DNA of 64,000 nt from Betaproteobacteria bacterium (GTDB lineage: Bacteria > Pseudomonadota > Gammaproteobacteria > Burkholderiales > Burkholderiaceae_C), in contig JANXSZ010000007.1 in assembly GCA_025356445.1 (NCBI GenBank), positions 124,001 through 188,000 of the forward strand, given 5' to 3'. Below, one piece after another: positions 35,725-45,143 of this stretch. The notes under the pieces were generated by a model. It ran no database searches and was not told the DNA's origin. It saw only the letters and a list, made by a program, of their open reading frames with translations. How positions within the stretch are numbered: position 1 is the first letter of the stretch; each line of letters starts with the position of its first letter. Both the position numbers and the translations under genes were made by a program.

Positions 35725-35745
35725 TAGCTATCATTTTGATATCTA
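35725..35745. repeat. AT-rich short palindrome TAGCTATCA...TGATATCTA
   Basis: TAGCTATCA and TGATATCTA pair with one mismatch around TTT. It lies in the 128-base gap between the kinase and dehydrogenase genes, preceding an AT-rich run. It belongs to the window's GCTAT-type repeat group. Confidence 0.45.
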
Positions 35746-35799
35746 ATATTTTTTATAAGTTTTACAAGTTTTTTCACGTGCAGACCCTCAGGAGACCCC

Positions 35800-37083
35800 A
35801 TGGACTTTGACTATTCCCCCAAGACCAAAGAATTGCAAGCCAAAGTGCAGCAGTTCATGGATGACCACATTTACCCTGCGGAGGCCGAGTACAAAGCCGA
35901 GCTGATCGCCAACACGGCGGCTGGCAAACGCTGGACGGCACTCAACACCGTCGAAAAGCTCAAAGTTAAAGCCCGTGCTGCAGGCCTTTGGAACCTGTTT
36001 TTGCCGGTAGACAGCGCGTCCGCCTCGGGCTACGAAGGCGCAGGCCTGACGAACCAGGAATACGCCCCCCTCGCAGAAATCATGGGCCGGGTGCCATGGG
36101 CGAGCGAAGTCTTCAATTGCTCCGCTCCCGACACGGGCAACATGGAAACCATTGCCCGCTACGGTGATGAGGCCAACAAAGCGCGCTGGCTCAAACCCCT
36201 GCTGGAAGGCCAAATCCGTTCTGCCTTCGCAATGACCGAACCCGACGTGGCCTCCAGCGATGCGACCAACATCTGCACCCGCATCGAACGCCAAGGCGAT
36301 GATTACGTCATCAATGGCCGCAAATGGTGGATCTCCGGTGCCGCAGACCCACGCTGCGCCGTCTTCATCACCATGGGCAAATCCGACCCTGAAGCCCCTC
36401 GCCACTCCCAGCAAAGCATGGTACTGGTGCCCGCTGATGCCAAAGGCATCACCATCATCCGTCCGCTCAACGTGTTCGGCTACGACGATGCACCCCACGG
36501 CCATGTGGAGATGACGTTTGACAACGTGCGTGTGCCTGTCTCCAACATCTTGCTGGGTGAAGGCCGAGGCTTCGAAATCGCCCAAGGCCGCCTTGGGCCT
36601 GGACGCATCCACCACTGCATGCGCCTGATCGGGTTGGCCGAGCGTGCACTGGAACTGATGTGTCGCCGTGCCTCGTCGCGCGTCGCCTTCGGCAAAAGCG
36701 TGGCCTCGCAAACCGTCACGCAAGAACGCATCGCTGAAGCCCGCTGCAAGATCGACATGGCCCGCCTGCTGACGCTCAAAGCCGCGTGGTTGATGGACAT
36801 TGCAGGCAACAAAGTCGCCAAAAACGAAATTGCCATGATCAAAGTGGTAGCCCCCAGCATGGCCTGCCAGGTTATCGACTGGGCCATGCAAGTACATGGC
36901 GGCGGCGGCATGTGCGACGACTTCCCCCTCGCCTACGCCTACGCCGGTGCACGCACCCTGCGCTTTGCTGACGGCCCGGATGAAGTCCACCGCAACGCGA
37001 TCGCCAAACTGGAACTGGGCAAATACGCCGTTGACCCCGCGCGTGCGATGCGCGACGTGGAGATGCCCATCACGCGTGGCTAA
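35800..37083 (+). CDS. acyl-CoA dehydrogenase, ACAD10/11 type
   Basis: The 427-residue flavoprotein follows the ACAD fold: [15 protein letters not shown] near residue 146 and [16 protein letters not shown] near 290. The position of the usual catalytic Glu is Asp391 in [11 protein letters not shown], as in ACAD10/11-type enzymes. In the levulinate pathway the relative LvaC acts on 4-phospho-acyl-CoA made by the partner kinase, leading to 3-hydroxyacyl-CoA. A GGAGA site precedes the ATG. It closes the cluster that also encodes the kinase, PaaG-like isomerase and 3-hydroxyacyl-CoA dehydrogenase. The exact chemistry here is inferred. Confidence 0.85.
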   Translation: MDFDYSPKTKELQAKVQQFMDDHIYPAEAEYKAELIANTAAGKRWTALNTVEKLKVKARAAGLWNLFLPVDSASASGYEGAGLTNQEYAPLAEIMGRVPWASEVFNCSAPDTGNMETIARYGDEANKARWLKPLLEGQIRSAFAMTEPDVASSDATNICTRIERQGDDYVINGRKWWISGAADPRCAVFITMGKSDPEAPRHSQQSMVLVPADAKGITIIRPLNVFGYDDAPHGHVEMTFDNVRVPVSNILLGEGRGFEIAQGRLGPGRIHHCMRLIGLAERALELMCRRASSRVAFGKSVASQTVTQERIAEARCKIDMARLLTLKAAWLMDIAGNKVAKNEIAMIKVVAPSMACQVIDWAMQVHGGGGMCDDFPLAYAYAGARTLRFADGPDEVHRNAIAKLELGKYAVDPARAMRDVEMPITRG

Positions 37084-37141
37084 ATTGCACGGTTAAGTTT
37101 CAAGCGGCTAAGTTTCAAAACTGACCGCTAAAACCCACCTT

Positions 37142-37176
37142 CTCAGGCTGAGGCAAGCATATTGCCTCAGCCTGAG
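37142..37176. other. perfect 15-bp hairpin downstream of the acyl-CoA dehydrogenase
   Basis: CTCAGGCTGAGGCAA and TTGCCTCAGCCTGAG are exact inverted arms with a 5-base loop. It begins 59 bases after the dehydrogenase stop and has no T-run, so it is not a standard terminator. It could be an RNA processing or stability element, a rho-dependent site or a repeat. Confidence 0.6.
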
Positions 37177-37298
37177 TCGCTTATGCACTGGCCTGATGGC
37201 TGAAGGCATGACCAAGAGGAGGGGAGAAGAAGCCAATGCGCCTAAACTTAAGGCTTACCGTCCCTTGTTTGACGGCTTTGCACCACCAGATGAGTCCC

Positions 37299-39335
37299 AT
37301 GACCAATCCCCTGCTCCATTTCGCCGACCTGCCGCTGTTTGATCAAATCTTGCCAGAGCATGTCTCCCCTGCAGTTGCTGCGCTGTTGGCCCAGGCAGAA
37401 ACCGCCCTTGAGACCGTCACAGCACCCGACTTTCCCGCCCAGTGGTCAGAAATAGCCCGCGTGCTCGACGTATCCACCGAAAAGCTGGGGTTTGCCTGGG
37501 GTGCCGTCAGCCACCTCAACAGCGTTGCCGACACCCCCGCCCTGCGTGCCGCCTACAACGAGGCCCTGCCCGTTATCACCGAGTTTTGGACGCGTCTGGG
37601 TGCGGATGAGCGCCTTTATGCCAAGTACAAGACCATTGATGTCGCCACACTCAACGCCGAGCAAGCGCAAGCGCACAAAAACGCCGTGCGCAACTTCGTG
37701 CTGAGCGGTGCGGAGTTGACCGGTGAGGCCAAAATCCGCTTTGCAGAAATTCAGGAGCGCCAAGCCGCACTGAGCCAAAAATTCAGCGAAAACGCCCTCG
37801 ATGCTACTGACGCCTTTGCCTGCTACGCAAGCCTCGACGAGTTGGACGGCGTACCTGCTGACGTGCAGCACACTGCACAGGCTGCGGCAAAAGCCGAAAG
37901 CAAAGAAGGCTACAAACTCACGCTCAAAATGCCCAGCTACCTGCCAGTGATGCAGTTCGCCACATCCAGCAAGCTCCGCGAAACGCTGTACCGGGCTTAT
38001 GTGACGCGCGGCTCTGATCAAGCGGACGAAGCTGGCCGCGCCTACGACAACAGCGCCTTGATTGCTGAAATTTTGCAGTTGCGAAAAGAAGAAGCTCAGC
38101 TATTGGGCTATGCCAATTTCGGTGAAGTGTCTGTTGTTACCAAAATGGCCAAGTCACCGGACGAAGTCATCGCCTTCCTGAAAGAGTTGGCCGCCAAAGC
38201 CCGCCCTTATGCAGAAAAAGACCTGGCTGACCTGCGTGAATTCGCGGCGACTGACATGAACATCACCAGCGCCTTGAACGCTTGGGACGTGGCCTATATC
38301 AGTGAAAAGCTCAAAGAAGCCCGCTATGCCTTCAGCGAACAAGAGGTGAAGCAGTACTTCACGGCACCCAAGGTGCTCGCCGGCTTGTTCAAAATCATCG
38401 AAACACTGTTTGAAGTCGCTATCCGTGAAGACAGCGCCCCGGTGTGGAACCCTGGTGTCCAGTTTTACCGGATTGAGCGTGACAACCAATTAATCGGCCA
38501 GTTCTACCTCGACCCGGCCGCTCGCACCGGTAAACGCGGTGGCGCATGGATGGACGATGTGCGCACACGCTGGTTGCGCCCTGACAACGGCGTGCTGCAA
38601 ACGCCCGTCGCGCATTTGGTCTGCAATTTCGCGGACGGTGTCAACGGTAAGCCCGCCCTGCTGACCCACGATGACGTGACCACCCTGTTCCATGAATTCG
38701 GCCACGGCCTGCACCACATGCTGACCCAGGTCAACGAGCGCGATGTCTCCGGCATCAGTGGCGTGGAGTGGGACGCGGTAGAGTTGCCCAGCCAGTTCAT
38801 GGAAAACTTCTGCTGGGAATGGGATGTACTCAAGCACATGACGGCCCATGTCGATACCGGGGAACCACTGCCACGTGCCCTGTTCGACAAAATGACCGCC
38901 GCCAAAAACTTCCAAAGCGGCCTGCAAACGCTGCGGCAAATCGAATTCTCACTGTTTGACATGCTGCTGCACACGGCACACGACCCCGCGCTGACCGACA
39001 TCATGCCTTTGCTCAACGCCGTGCGCGCCGAAGTGGCAGTGATGCAGCCGCCCGTCTGGAGCCGCACTGCACACACCTTCAGCCATATCTTCGCCGGGGG
39101 CTATGCGGCGGGCTATTACAGCTACAAATGGGCAGAGGTGCTGAGCGCTGATGCCTATGCCGCCTTCGAGGAAACCGCCTTGCCGGACGGCACACCCAAC
39201 CTGGAAACAGGTCGCAAATACCGCCATGCCATTCTGGAGGCCGGTGGCAGCCGTCCCGCACTGGAATCGTTCAAAGCCTTCAGGGGTCGTGCCCCTACGC
39301 TGGATGCCTTGCTGCGGCACCAGGGCATGGCTTAA
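37299..39335 (+). CDS. prlC: oligopeptidase A (M3 metallopeptidase)
   Basis: PrlC degrades short peptides, including signal peptides, in the cytoplasm. The 678-residue protein starts MTNPLLHFADLPLFDQILPEH, nearly as E. coli PrlC (680 residues). The zinc site is HEFGH at 465-469. The downstream Glu is in ESQFMENF-like LPSQFMENFCWE near 500, and YAAGYYSYKWAE near 605 is typical of the M3 family. ATG 37290 is a less likely start. The gene stands alone with 215 upstream bases containing the 15-bp hairpin. Confidence 0.95.
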   Translation: MTNPLLHFADLPLFDQILPEHVSPAVAALLAQAETALETVTAPDFPAQWSEIARVLDVSTEKLGFAWGAVSHLNSVADTPALRAAYNEALPVITEFWTRLGADERLYAKYKTIDVATLNAEQAQAHKNAVRNFVLSGAELTGEAKIRFAEIQERQAALSQKFSENALDATDAFACYASLDELDGVPADVQHTAQAAAKAESKEGYKLTLKMPSYLPVMQFATSSKLRETLYRAYVTRGSDQADEAGRAYDNSALIAEILQLRKEEAQLLGYANFGEVSVVTKMAKSPDEVIAFLKELAAKARPYAEKDLADLREFAATDMNITSALNAWDVAYISEKLKEARYAFSEQEVKQYFTAPKVLAGLFKIIETLFEVAIREDSAPVWNPGVQFYRIERDNQLIGQFYLDPAARTGKRGGAWMDDVRTRWLRPDNGVLQTPVAHLVCNFADGVNGKPALLTHDDVTTLFHEFGHGLHHMLTQVNERDVSGISGVEWDAVELPSQFMENFCWEWDVLKHMTAHVDTGEPLPRALFDKMTAAKNFQSGLQTLRQIEFSLFDMLLHTAHDPALTDIMPLLNAVRAEVAVMQPPVWSRTAHTFSHIFAGGYAAGYYSYKWAEVLSADAYAAFEETALPDGTPNLETGRKYRHAILEAGGSRPALESFKAFRGRAPTLDALLRHQGMA

Positions 39336-39399
39336 AGTGCGTGCGTCGTCGTGACAACACCTTGCAACGCCCCCTCCCGAAAAGAAAGAGAAGCCGACC

Positions 39400-40089
39400 A
39401 TGATGCGCCGTAGCCTGAAGTCTGTGACACGCCCGCCACACGCCATGCAATCGCCCCTGGGAACATGGTTGCTTTGTGGCGCGGCGGCCATGGTCACATC
39501 AGCCAGCCTGCAAGCCCAAACGGTCTACCGTATCGTTGGCCCAGATGGGAAAGTCAGTTTTTCGGACCGTGCGCCCATCAACGCGAACAGCAAAGCCACC
39601 AACGCCCAAACTGGGGCGACCGTCACGCAGTCCAATCCAGCGTTGCCCTATGACTTGCAGCAGGTGGTGGGCAAATACCCTGTCACGCTGTACACAAGCA
39701 ACGGCTGTAGCCCTTGCAACGCGGGCCGTAACCTGCTGCTGCAACGTGGCGTTCCCTTCACGGAACGCACCATCAGCACAGCAGAAGACAGCACCGCCCT
39801 GCAACAGCTCAGCGGTGACACAACCTTGCCATTTGCCACGATTGGGCGACAGCAGCTGCAAGGTTTTTCAGACACGGAATGGGTGCAGTACCTGGACGCA
39901 GCGGGCTACCCCAGCGCCAGCAAGCTACCCGGTGGCTACCGCAATCCGCCGCCAGCCCCGCTGGTCGCTGTCGTGAAAGCATCCCCCAAGGTAGAAAATG
40001 CAGGCAGTGAGAACGCGGCCGGCCCAGCACGCACGCAACGTACACCCACAGCAGACAGCCCACCTAACCCGGCAGGCATTCGATTCTGA
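39400..40089 (+). CDS. DUF4124 and glutaredoxin-like domain protein, exported
   Basis: The 229-residue protein has a signal peptide (about 1-40, ending LQAQ). A short DUF4124 segment (TVYRIVGPDGKVSFSDRAP) follows, then a glutaredoxin domain with the redox pair Cys103 and Cys106 (CSPC), LPFATIGRQQLQGF near 150, and a disordered Pro/Ala tail. It may act as a periplasmic thiol-disulfide protein; DUF4124-glutaredoxin fusions are common in betaproteobacteria but not characterised. It is convergent with garD across a short hairpin-rich gap. Confidence 0.85.
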   Translation: MMRRSLKSVTRPPHAMQSPLGTWLLCGAAAMVTSASLQAQTVYRIVGPDGKVSFSDRAPINANSKATNAQTGATVTQSNPALPYDLQQVVGKYPVTLYTSNGCSPCNAGRNLLLQRGVPFTERTISTAEDSTALQQLSGDTTLPFATIGRQQLQGFSDTEWVQYLDAAGYPSASKLPGGYRNPPPAPLVAVVKASPKVENAGSENAAGPARTQRTPTADSPPNPAGIRF

Positions 40090-40127
40090 GCCATGCTGAA
40101 AACACCGGCATTTAAACCCCTGGCGTC

Positions 40128-40141
40128 AGGGTAACAACCCT
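40128..40141. terminator. possible short terminator between the glutaredoxin gene and garD
   Basis: AGGGT and ACCCT pair around AACA in the 51-base gap between the convergent genes. The stem is short and lacks a clear T-run, so this is a weak call. Confidence 0.25.
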
Positions 40142-41769
40142 CAGGTCACAGGAGCCGGGTTGAACAGCACCAAAGCGTTGTGCAGCTTCCAGTGCTCAGC
40201 CCAGGTTTTTTTACGGCCACTGGCGACTTCCAGCATCAGATGGAACAATTCCCAGCCCACCTGCTCGATGCTGGCGGTGCCGTCGGCGATGGTGCCTGCA
40301 TTCACGTCCATCAGATCATGCCAGCGGCGTGCCAAATCACTGCGGGTTGCCACTTTGATAACCGGTACCTGTGCCAAACCATAAGGCGTGCCACGCCCGG
40401 TGGTGAACACATGCAGGTTCATGCCTGCCGCCAATTGCAACGTGCCACAGATGAAGTCACTGGCCGGTGTGGCCGCGTAAGTCAGGCCCTTTTGCTTGAG
40501 CTTTTCGCCCGGAGAAATCACCCCCGTGATGGCAGCAGAGCCAGATTTGACAATCGACCCCATGGCTTTTTCCACAATATTCGAGAGGCCACCCTTTTTA
40601 TTACCTGGTGTGGTGTTGGCGCTGCGGTCAACTTTGCCGCGCTCCAGGTACGTGTCGTACCACGCCATCTCCCGAACCATAGCCTGCGCCACCTCGGGTG
40701 TGCTCGCACGGGCCGTGAGCTGGGCGATGCCGTCGCGCACCTCGGTGGTTTCCGAGAACATCACGCTGGCCCCGGCGCGCACCAGCAAGTCAGTGCAAAA
40801 ACCCACCGCCGGATTGGCCGTCACCCCAGAAAACGCATCACTGCCACCGCACTGCACGCCCACCACCAGCTCACTGGCTGGGCAGGTTACACGGCTGCGG
40901 GCGTTCAGGCGCTCCAGGTGAACGGTGGCTTGGCGCAGTACCGCATCCACCATCGCCATGAACCCCACATGCGCGTCATCCTGAAGGCAAACCACGTCCA
41001 AGTCCTGTCCTGATGCGCTAGAGATGCTATCAATTTTGCTTCCCTCTGCATGAATAGGAAATGACCCTGGCGGCAGCAGCCGCTCGGGTTGCAGCTTTTC
41101 GCAACCCAGACTGACCACCATCACCTCACCGCCAAAGTTGGGGTTCAGGCTGATATTGCGCAATGTGCGAATCGGGATCTCAGCCCCCGGGGCGTCAATC
41201 GCTACGCCGCAGCCATAGCCATGCGCCAGGGCCACCACGTCATCCACATGAGGGTAAAGCGGCAGTAACTCGGCCTTGATACGCTGCACGGCAAAGTCAG
41301 TCACCCCGGCCACACACTGCACGGTTTGGGTGATAGCCAGGATGTTGCGCGTCCCCACAGAGCCGTCTGCATTGCGGTAGCCCTCGAACGTATAGCCCTC
41401 CAGCGCAGGCAAAGGGTCTGGCTGGACGGTAACCCCATCGCCAGGCATGGGCAGATTGTCCAACCCACGCGCAGAAGGCATTTGCAGCAACCGCTCATGC
41501 ACCCAGCTGCCAGCAGGAATGTCTTGCAGCGCAAAGCCAATCGGAATGCCATAACGCAGCACGGGTGCTTGTGCCACCACATCCACCAGAGCCACTTTGT
41601 GACCCTGGGGCACACGGTCACGCAGCGTCAAGCCGTTCGCCAAGACCGTGCCCGCAGGCAAGCCACCGTCATTGGCGACGATAGCTACGTTGTCGCGGTC
41701 ATGCATACGGATAGTGAGAGGCGACGTTATCGCGACGGGGGCTGGAACAGTGGAAAGTGAGGCAGTCAT
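40141..41769 (-). CDS. garD: galactarate dehydratase (UxaA/GarD family)
   Basis: GarD dehydrates galactarate to 5-keto-4-deoxy-D-glucarate. The 542-residue protein has an N-terminal SAF-like domain (about 18-100) and a C-terminal UxaA domain. [16 protein letters not shown] is near residue 130, HGYGCG near 183, [14 protein letters not shown] near 308 and [18 protein letters not shown] near 455. The TTG at 41784 is possible, but the ATG at 41769 is chosen. The gene is divergent from two Bug receptor genes and shares their control region. A GCTAT-type AT-rich repeat at 41026-41039 is translated within its variable middle. GarD is preferred over altronate dehydratase by overall length and two-domain layout. 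Confidence 0.85.
   Translation of the reverse strand: MTASLSTVPAPVAITSPLTIRMHDRDNVAIVANDGGLPAGTVLANGLTLRDRVPQGHKVALVDVVAQAPVLRYGIPIGFALQDIPAGSWVHERLLQMPSARGLDNLPMPGDGVTVQPDPLPALEGYTFEGYRNADGSVGTRNILAITQTVQCVAGVTDFAVQRIKAELLPLYPHVDDVVALAHGYGCGVAIDAPGAEIPIRTLRNISLNPNFGGEVMVVSLGCEKLQPERLLPPGSFPIHAEGSKIDSISSASGQDLDVVCLQDDAHVGFMAMVDAVLRQATVHLERLNARSRVTCPASELVVGVQCGGSDAFSGVTANPAVGFCTDLLVRAGASVMFSETTEVRDGIAQLTARASTPEVAQAMVREMAWYDTYLERGKVDRSANTTPGNKKGGLSNIVEKAMGSIVKSGSAAITGVISPGEKLKQKGLTYAATPASDFICGTLQLAAGMNLHVFTTGRGTPYGLAQVPVIKVATRSDLARRWHDLMDVNAGTIADGTASIEQVGWELFHLMLEVASGRKKTWAEHWKLHNALVLFNPAPVT
41026..41039. repeat. GCTAT-type AT-rich repeat inside garD
   Basis: GCTATCAATTTTGC (minus: GCAAAATTGATAGC) is part of the short AT-rich repeat group. 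It encodes the segment KIDSI in a region where the family is variable, so it may be an inserted repeat kept in frame. Confidence 0.3.
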
Positions 41770-41816
41770 GGGTACGCTCTTCAAAATTTGATTCTATTTT
41801 ACGCCAATTGTCATTG

Positions 41817-41829
41817 GTCATCGTACAAC
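41817..41829. promoter_or_regulatory. left arm of a 13-bp inverted pair between garD and the Bug genes
   Basis: GTCATCGTACAAC is the exact reverse complement of the arm at 41970-41982. It lies 48 bases upstream of the garD ATG, in an AT-rich 272-base divergent region. GTAC-centred sequences of this kind are typical operators of GntR/FCD regulators of sugar-acid genes, but the regulator is not in this window. Confidence 0.55.
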
Positions 41830-41969
41830 ATATTTTATAAAAATGCTACAAATAAAGCTACCCTTATGAAGCACGATATATAAGGGTTAACCATAACCTC
41901 TTTTACCCATTAAAAACCCCTAAAATCCAGCCATTCCGCTTAAATATACAGGTACAAATTTTAAAATTG

Positions 41970-41982
41970 GTTGTACGATGAC
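41970..41982. promoter_or_regulatory. right arm of the 13-bp inverted pair between garD and the Bug genes
   Basis: GTTGTACGATGAC repeats the left arm in opposite orientation, 60 bases before the first Bug start codon. One copy faces each divergent gene, which suggests one regulator controls both directions. Confidence 0.55.
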
Positions 41983-42041
41983 GTATAACTAAAATCAAAT
42001 ACTGAACCGCCACTCTTTTTGAAATTCACTGAAAGCTACCC

Positions 42042-43025
42042 ATGAAAACCACCTTGTCTCGCACCTTGAAAGCCCTGCTGGGCGCTGGCACCGCCGCAGC
42101 GCTCTTGCTGTCGACCAGCGCTTATGCCTGGCCCGACAAGACAGTCACCCTGGTCGTACCCTTCCCCCCCGGCGGCTCTACCGACATGATTGCCCGCACC
42201 TTGACGCCCAAACTTCAGGCCCAACTGGGGGGCACCTTCGTGGTGGAAAACAAGGCAGGTGCAGGCGGTACGGTTGCCGCTGCAGCCATCAAGCGCGCAG
42301 CCCCTGATGGCCACACTCTTTTTGTGACCTCTCTGGGGCCTCTGGTGATTGGCCCCCACCTCATTCCCAATGTGGGCTACGACGCGCTGAAGGACTTCGA
42401 CTACCTCACCGTGGCCGTCCAGGCGCCAAATGTGCTGGCCGTGCCCGCGAACTCGCCCCACAAGACGCTGGCCGATGTGATTGCCTTCGAGAAAGCGAAC
42501 CCTGGCCGGATGACCTTTGCATCGGCAGGCAATGGCACCAGCGACCACCTCACGGCAGAATTGTTCTGGCTGCAAACAGGCACCAGCGGTTTGCACATTC
42601 CCTACAAAGGCGGCTCACCGGCCATGACCGACTTGCTGGGCGGGCAAGTGGATGCGTCGTTCATGAACATCAATACCGGATTGCCGCAAATCATGTCGGG
42701 CAAGCTGCGCGTGCTGGCCATCACCAGCAGCAAGCGCTCCCCATTGATGCCCAACGTCCCCACCATGGAAGAACTGGGCATCAAGGGCGTGACGGTGTAT
42801 TCATGGCAAGCCTTTGCCGCTCCAAAAGGGTTGCCTGCCGACATCAAAGCCAAGCTGCACAGCGCGCTGGTGGCAGGGCTGGCTGACCCGCAAGTCAAAA
42901 CCAAGTTACTCGACTTGGGTTTTGAAATCGTGGCCAACACCCCAGAAGAGTTCACCGCCTTCCAAGCCGCTGAATTTGCGCGTTGGAAACACATCATCAC
43001 AACCCGCAAGATCACTGCGGATTGA
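42042..43025 (+). CDS. Bug-family substrate-binding protein (sugar-acid island)
   Basis: The 327-residue periplasmic receptor has a signal peptide (about 1-29, ending SAYAW-like) and the Bug fold. PDKTVTLVVPFPPGGSTDMIAR near residue 30 carries the ligand loop. PYKGGSPAMTDLLGGQVDASF near 187 is typical. Its place next to garD and a lactonase suggests it binds an aldarate or related lactone. No tctA/tctB permease genes are adjacent. The second Bug gene starts 14 bases after its stop. Confidence 0.88.
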   Translation: MKTTLSRTLKALLGAGTAAALLLSTSAYAWPDKTVTLVVPFPPGGSTDMIARTLTPKLQAQLGGTFVVENKAGAGGTVAAAAIKRAAPDGHTLFVTSLGPLVIGPHLIPNVGYDALKDFDYLTVAVQAPNVLAVPANSPHKTLADVIAFEKANPGRMTFASAGNGTSDHLTAELFWLQTGTSGLHIPYKGGSPAMTDLLGGQVDASFMNINTGLPQIMSGKLRVLAITSSKRSPLMPNVPTMEELGIKGVTVYSWQAFAAPKGLPADIKAKLHSALVAGLADPQVKTKLLDLGFEIVANTPEEFTAFQAAEFARWKHIITTRKITAD

Positions 43026-43039
43026 GACCTGACCCAACC

Positions 43040-44035
43040 ATGTCCAAACTCTCTTTAGCCCGCCGCACCTTGGTGCTGGCAAGTGCCTCCTGCGCAACCC
43101 TGGTCTGGGCACAAGTCCCACCCACTTCTCCAGCCACGTTCCCTACCCACCCCGTGACGCTGGTCGTGCCGTTTGCCCCTGGCGGCGGCACCGACACGGG
43201 CGCACGCATCCTTGCGCAAAAGTTGGGCCAAAAATGGGGCCAATCCGTGATCGTCGAAAACCGTGCCGGGGCGGCTGGCATGATCGGTGCCGATGCGGTG
43301 GCCAAGGCCAAGCCCGATGGCTACACACTGCTGATGGGCAACATCGGCACGCAGGCCATCAACCCGTCGCTCTACAAAAAAGTACCGTATGACCCTGACC
43401 GCGCTTTTGCGCCGATCGCACTGGTCGCTGAATTACCGCTGGTGATGCTGATCAACCCGCAGGTGCCCGCCAAAACGGTGAAAGAGTTCGTCGCCTATGC
43501 CAAAACCCAACCCGGTAAGCTGAGCTACAGCACCTCAGGTGCAGGCAGCGCCATGCATCTGGCCGCAGAAATGTTCAAAAATGGCAGCGGCACCTTTGTA
43601 CTGCACGTGCCCTACAGGGGCGGTGGCCCGGCCATGGCTGATCTGATTGCAGGCCATGTGCAACTGGCTTTTGCAACGGTGCTGGAAGCTAGCGGCCACA
43701 TCAAATCAGGAAGCCTGCGGGCACTGGCAGTCACCGGGGACAAGCGCGTGAGTGCCTTACCCGATGTGCCCACACTCTCAGAATCCGCCCTGCCCGGCTT
43801 CAATTCCATTTCGTGGATTGGTCTGTTGGCACCGGCTGGTACGCCCAAGGACCTGGTGGAAAAGATGTCTGCTGACGTGCGTGAGGTGCTGGCAGCACCA
43901 GACACCAAACAGAAACTGATCGACTTGGGAGCCATCCCCGCAGGCAACACACCCGCCCAGTTTCAGCAGCTGATTGAAAGCGACCGCAAGCGCTATGCGC
44001 AAGTGATCAAAGACAAAAGTATCTCGCTCGATTGA
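43040..44035 (+). CDS. Bug-family substrate-binding protein, second copy (sugar-acid island)
   Basis: The 331-residue protein begins MSKLSLARRTLVLAS and has a signal peptide (about 1-24). It is a separate Bug receptor, with FPTHPVTLVVPFAPGGGTDTGARIL near residue 33 and VPYRGGGPAMADLIAGHVQLAF near 192. Only moderate similarity to the previous gene is visible. Two receptors in a row suggests two related carboxylates. It is followed after 78 bases by a 2-hydroxyacid dehydrogenase gene. Confidence 0.88.
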   Translation: MSKLSLARRTLVLASASCATLVWAQVPPTSPATFPTHPVTLVVPFAPGGGTDTGARILAQKLGQKWGQSVIVENRAGAAGMIGADAVAKAKPDGYTLLMGNIGTQAINPSLYKKVPYDPDRAFAPIALVAELPLVMLINPQVPAKTVKEFVAYAKTQPGKLSYSTSGAGSAMHLAAEMFKNGSGTFVLHVPYRGGGPAMADLIAGHVQLAFATVLEASGHIKSGSLRALAVTGDKRVSALPDVPTLSESALPGFNSISWIGLLAPAGTPKDLVEKMSADVREVLAAPDTKQKLIDLGAIPAGNTPAQFQQLIESDRKRYAQVIKDKSISLD

Positions 44036-44113
44036 ACCTCCGTCAACATCAACGCCAACGTCACCAGGGTTGATCGTTTCAACAGCTTCACCCGCCTTAT
44101 CTGAAAGACCCCT

Positions 44114-45082
44114 ATGTCCGCCTCTCTCACCAGCACCAAGCACCGCATCCTGCAACATGGCCCGCTGCTGCCCAGCCTGGAAGCGCAGCTGGCGCATGAC
44201 TTTGACTTGCACCGTCTCACGGACGAGGCTGATCCGCAAGCGTATTTGCATACCCACGGCGGCGAATTCATTGGTTTGGTGGCTTCTGCCGCCATAGGCG
44301 TGGACGCGGCTTTGGTGGATGCACTGCCCGCACTGCGGGTGATTTCAAGCTTTGGCGTGGGCTTTGACAAGCTCGATGCCAGCCGCACCGTACCCCGTGG
44401 CATTGCGGTAGGCCACACGCCCGATGTGCTGAACGATTGCGTAGCCGATTTGGCATTTGCCCTGATGCTGGACGTGGCACGCGGTGTATCGGCAGCAGAG
44501 CGGTTTGTACGCCGGAGCGACTGGTTGACAGGCCGCGCACCGCTGGGAACGCGTGTCAGCGGCAAACGCTTGGGCATCGTGGGCCTGGGCCGCATTGGGC
44601 GTGCCATCGCCAAGCGGGCGGTAGGGTTTGATATGGAAGTGGCTTATTCTGGCCGCAGCCAAGTCGACGGCGTGCCCTATGCCTTCGAGCCGAGCCTGAC
44701 GGCGCTGGCCGAATGGGCTGATTTTCTGGTCGTAGCCGTCGCTGGAGGCGTCGCCACACGCCACTTGGTGTCACGCGACGTGCTGACAGCATTGGGCCCT
44801 AAAGGCTTTCTCGTGAATGTGGCACGCGGCACGGTGATCGACGAGGCCGCATTGGTCGAAGCCCTGGTGCAGCGCCGTATCGCGGGTGCAGGCTTGGACG
44901 TGTTTGAGAACGAGCCTCAAGTCCCCCAGGCCTTGATGGCACTGGACAACGTGGTACTGCTGCCCCACATCGCCAGCGGCACCCACGAGACCCGGCAAGC
45001 CATGGCTGATTTGGTGCTGACCAACCTGCACAGCTTTTTTGACAAGGGCAGGCTTCAATGTGCCGTGCCCTGGCCCCTCTAA
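44114..45082 (+). CDS. D-2-hydroxyacid dehydrogenase (hydroxypyruvate/glyoxylate reductase-like)
   Basis: The 322-residue protein belongs to the D-isomer-specific 2-hydroxyacid dehydrogenase family. SSFGVGFDKLDASRT near residue 77 precedes the NAD-binding LGIVGLGRIGRAIAKRA near 152. The catalytic residues are in LVNVARGTVIDEAAL (near 235), LDVFENEP (near 260) and LLPHIASGT (near 285). It may interconvert tartronate semialdehyde, hydroxypyruvate or glycerate in sugar-acid use; this rests on neighbours only. The lactonase gene follows after 61 bases. Confidence 0.87.
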   Translation: MSASLTSTKHRILQHGPLLPSLEAQLAHDFDLHRLTDEADPQAYLHTHGGEFIGLVASAAIGVDAALVDALPALRVISSFGVGFDKLDASRTVPRGIAVGHTPDVLNDCVADLAFALMLDVARGVSAAERFVRRSDWLTGRAPLGTRVSGKRLGIVGLGRIGRAIAKRAVGFDMEVAYSGRSQVDGVPYAFEPSLTALAEWADFLVVAVAGGVATRHLVSRDVLTALGPKGFLVNVARGTVIDEAALVEALVQRRIAGAGLDVFENEPQVPQALMALDNVVLLPHIASGTHETRQAMADLVLTNLHSFFDKGRLQCAVPWPL

Positions 45083-45143
45083 CGGCGCTTTGCCCCATCG
45101 CCCCCTTGCCCACTCCCCATCCACACAAAGAAAGAGACAAACC

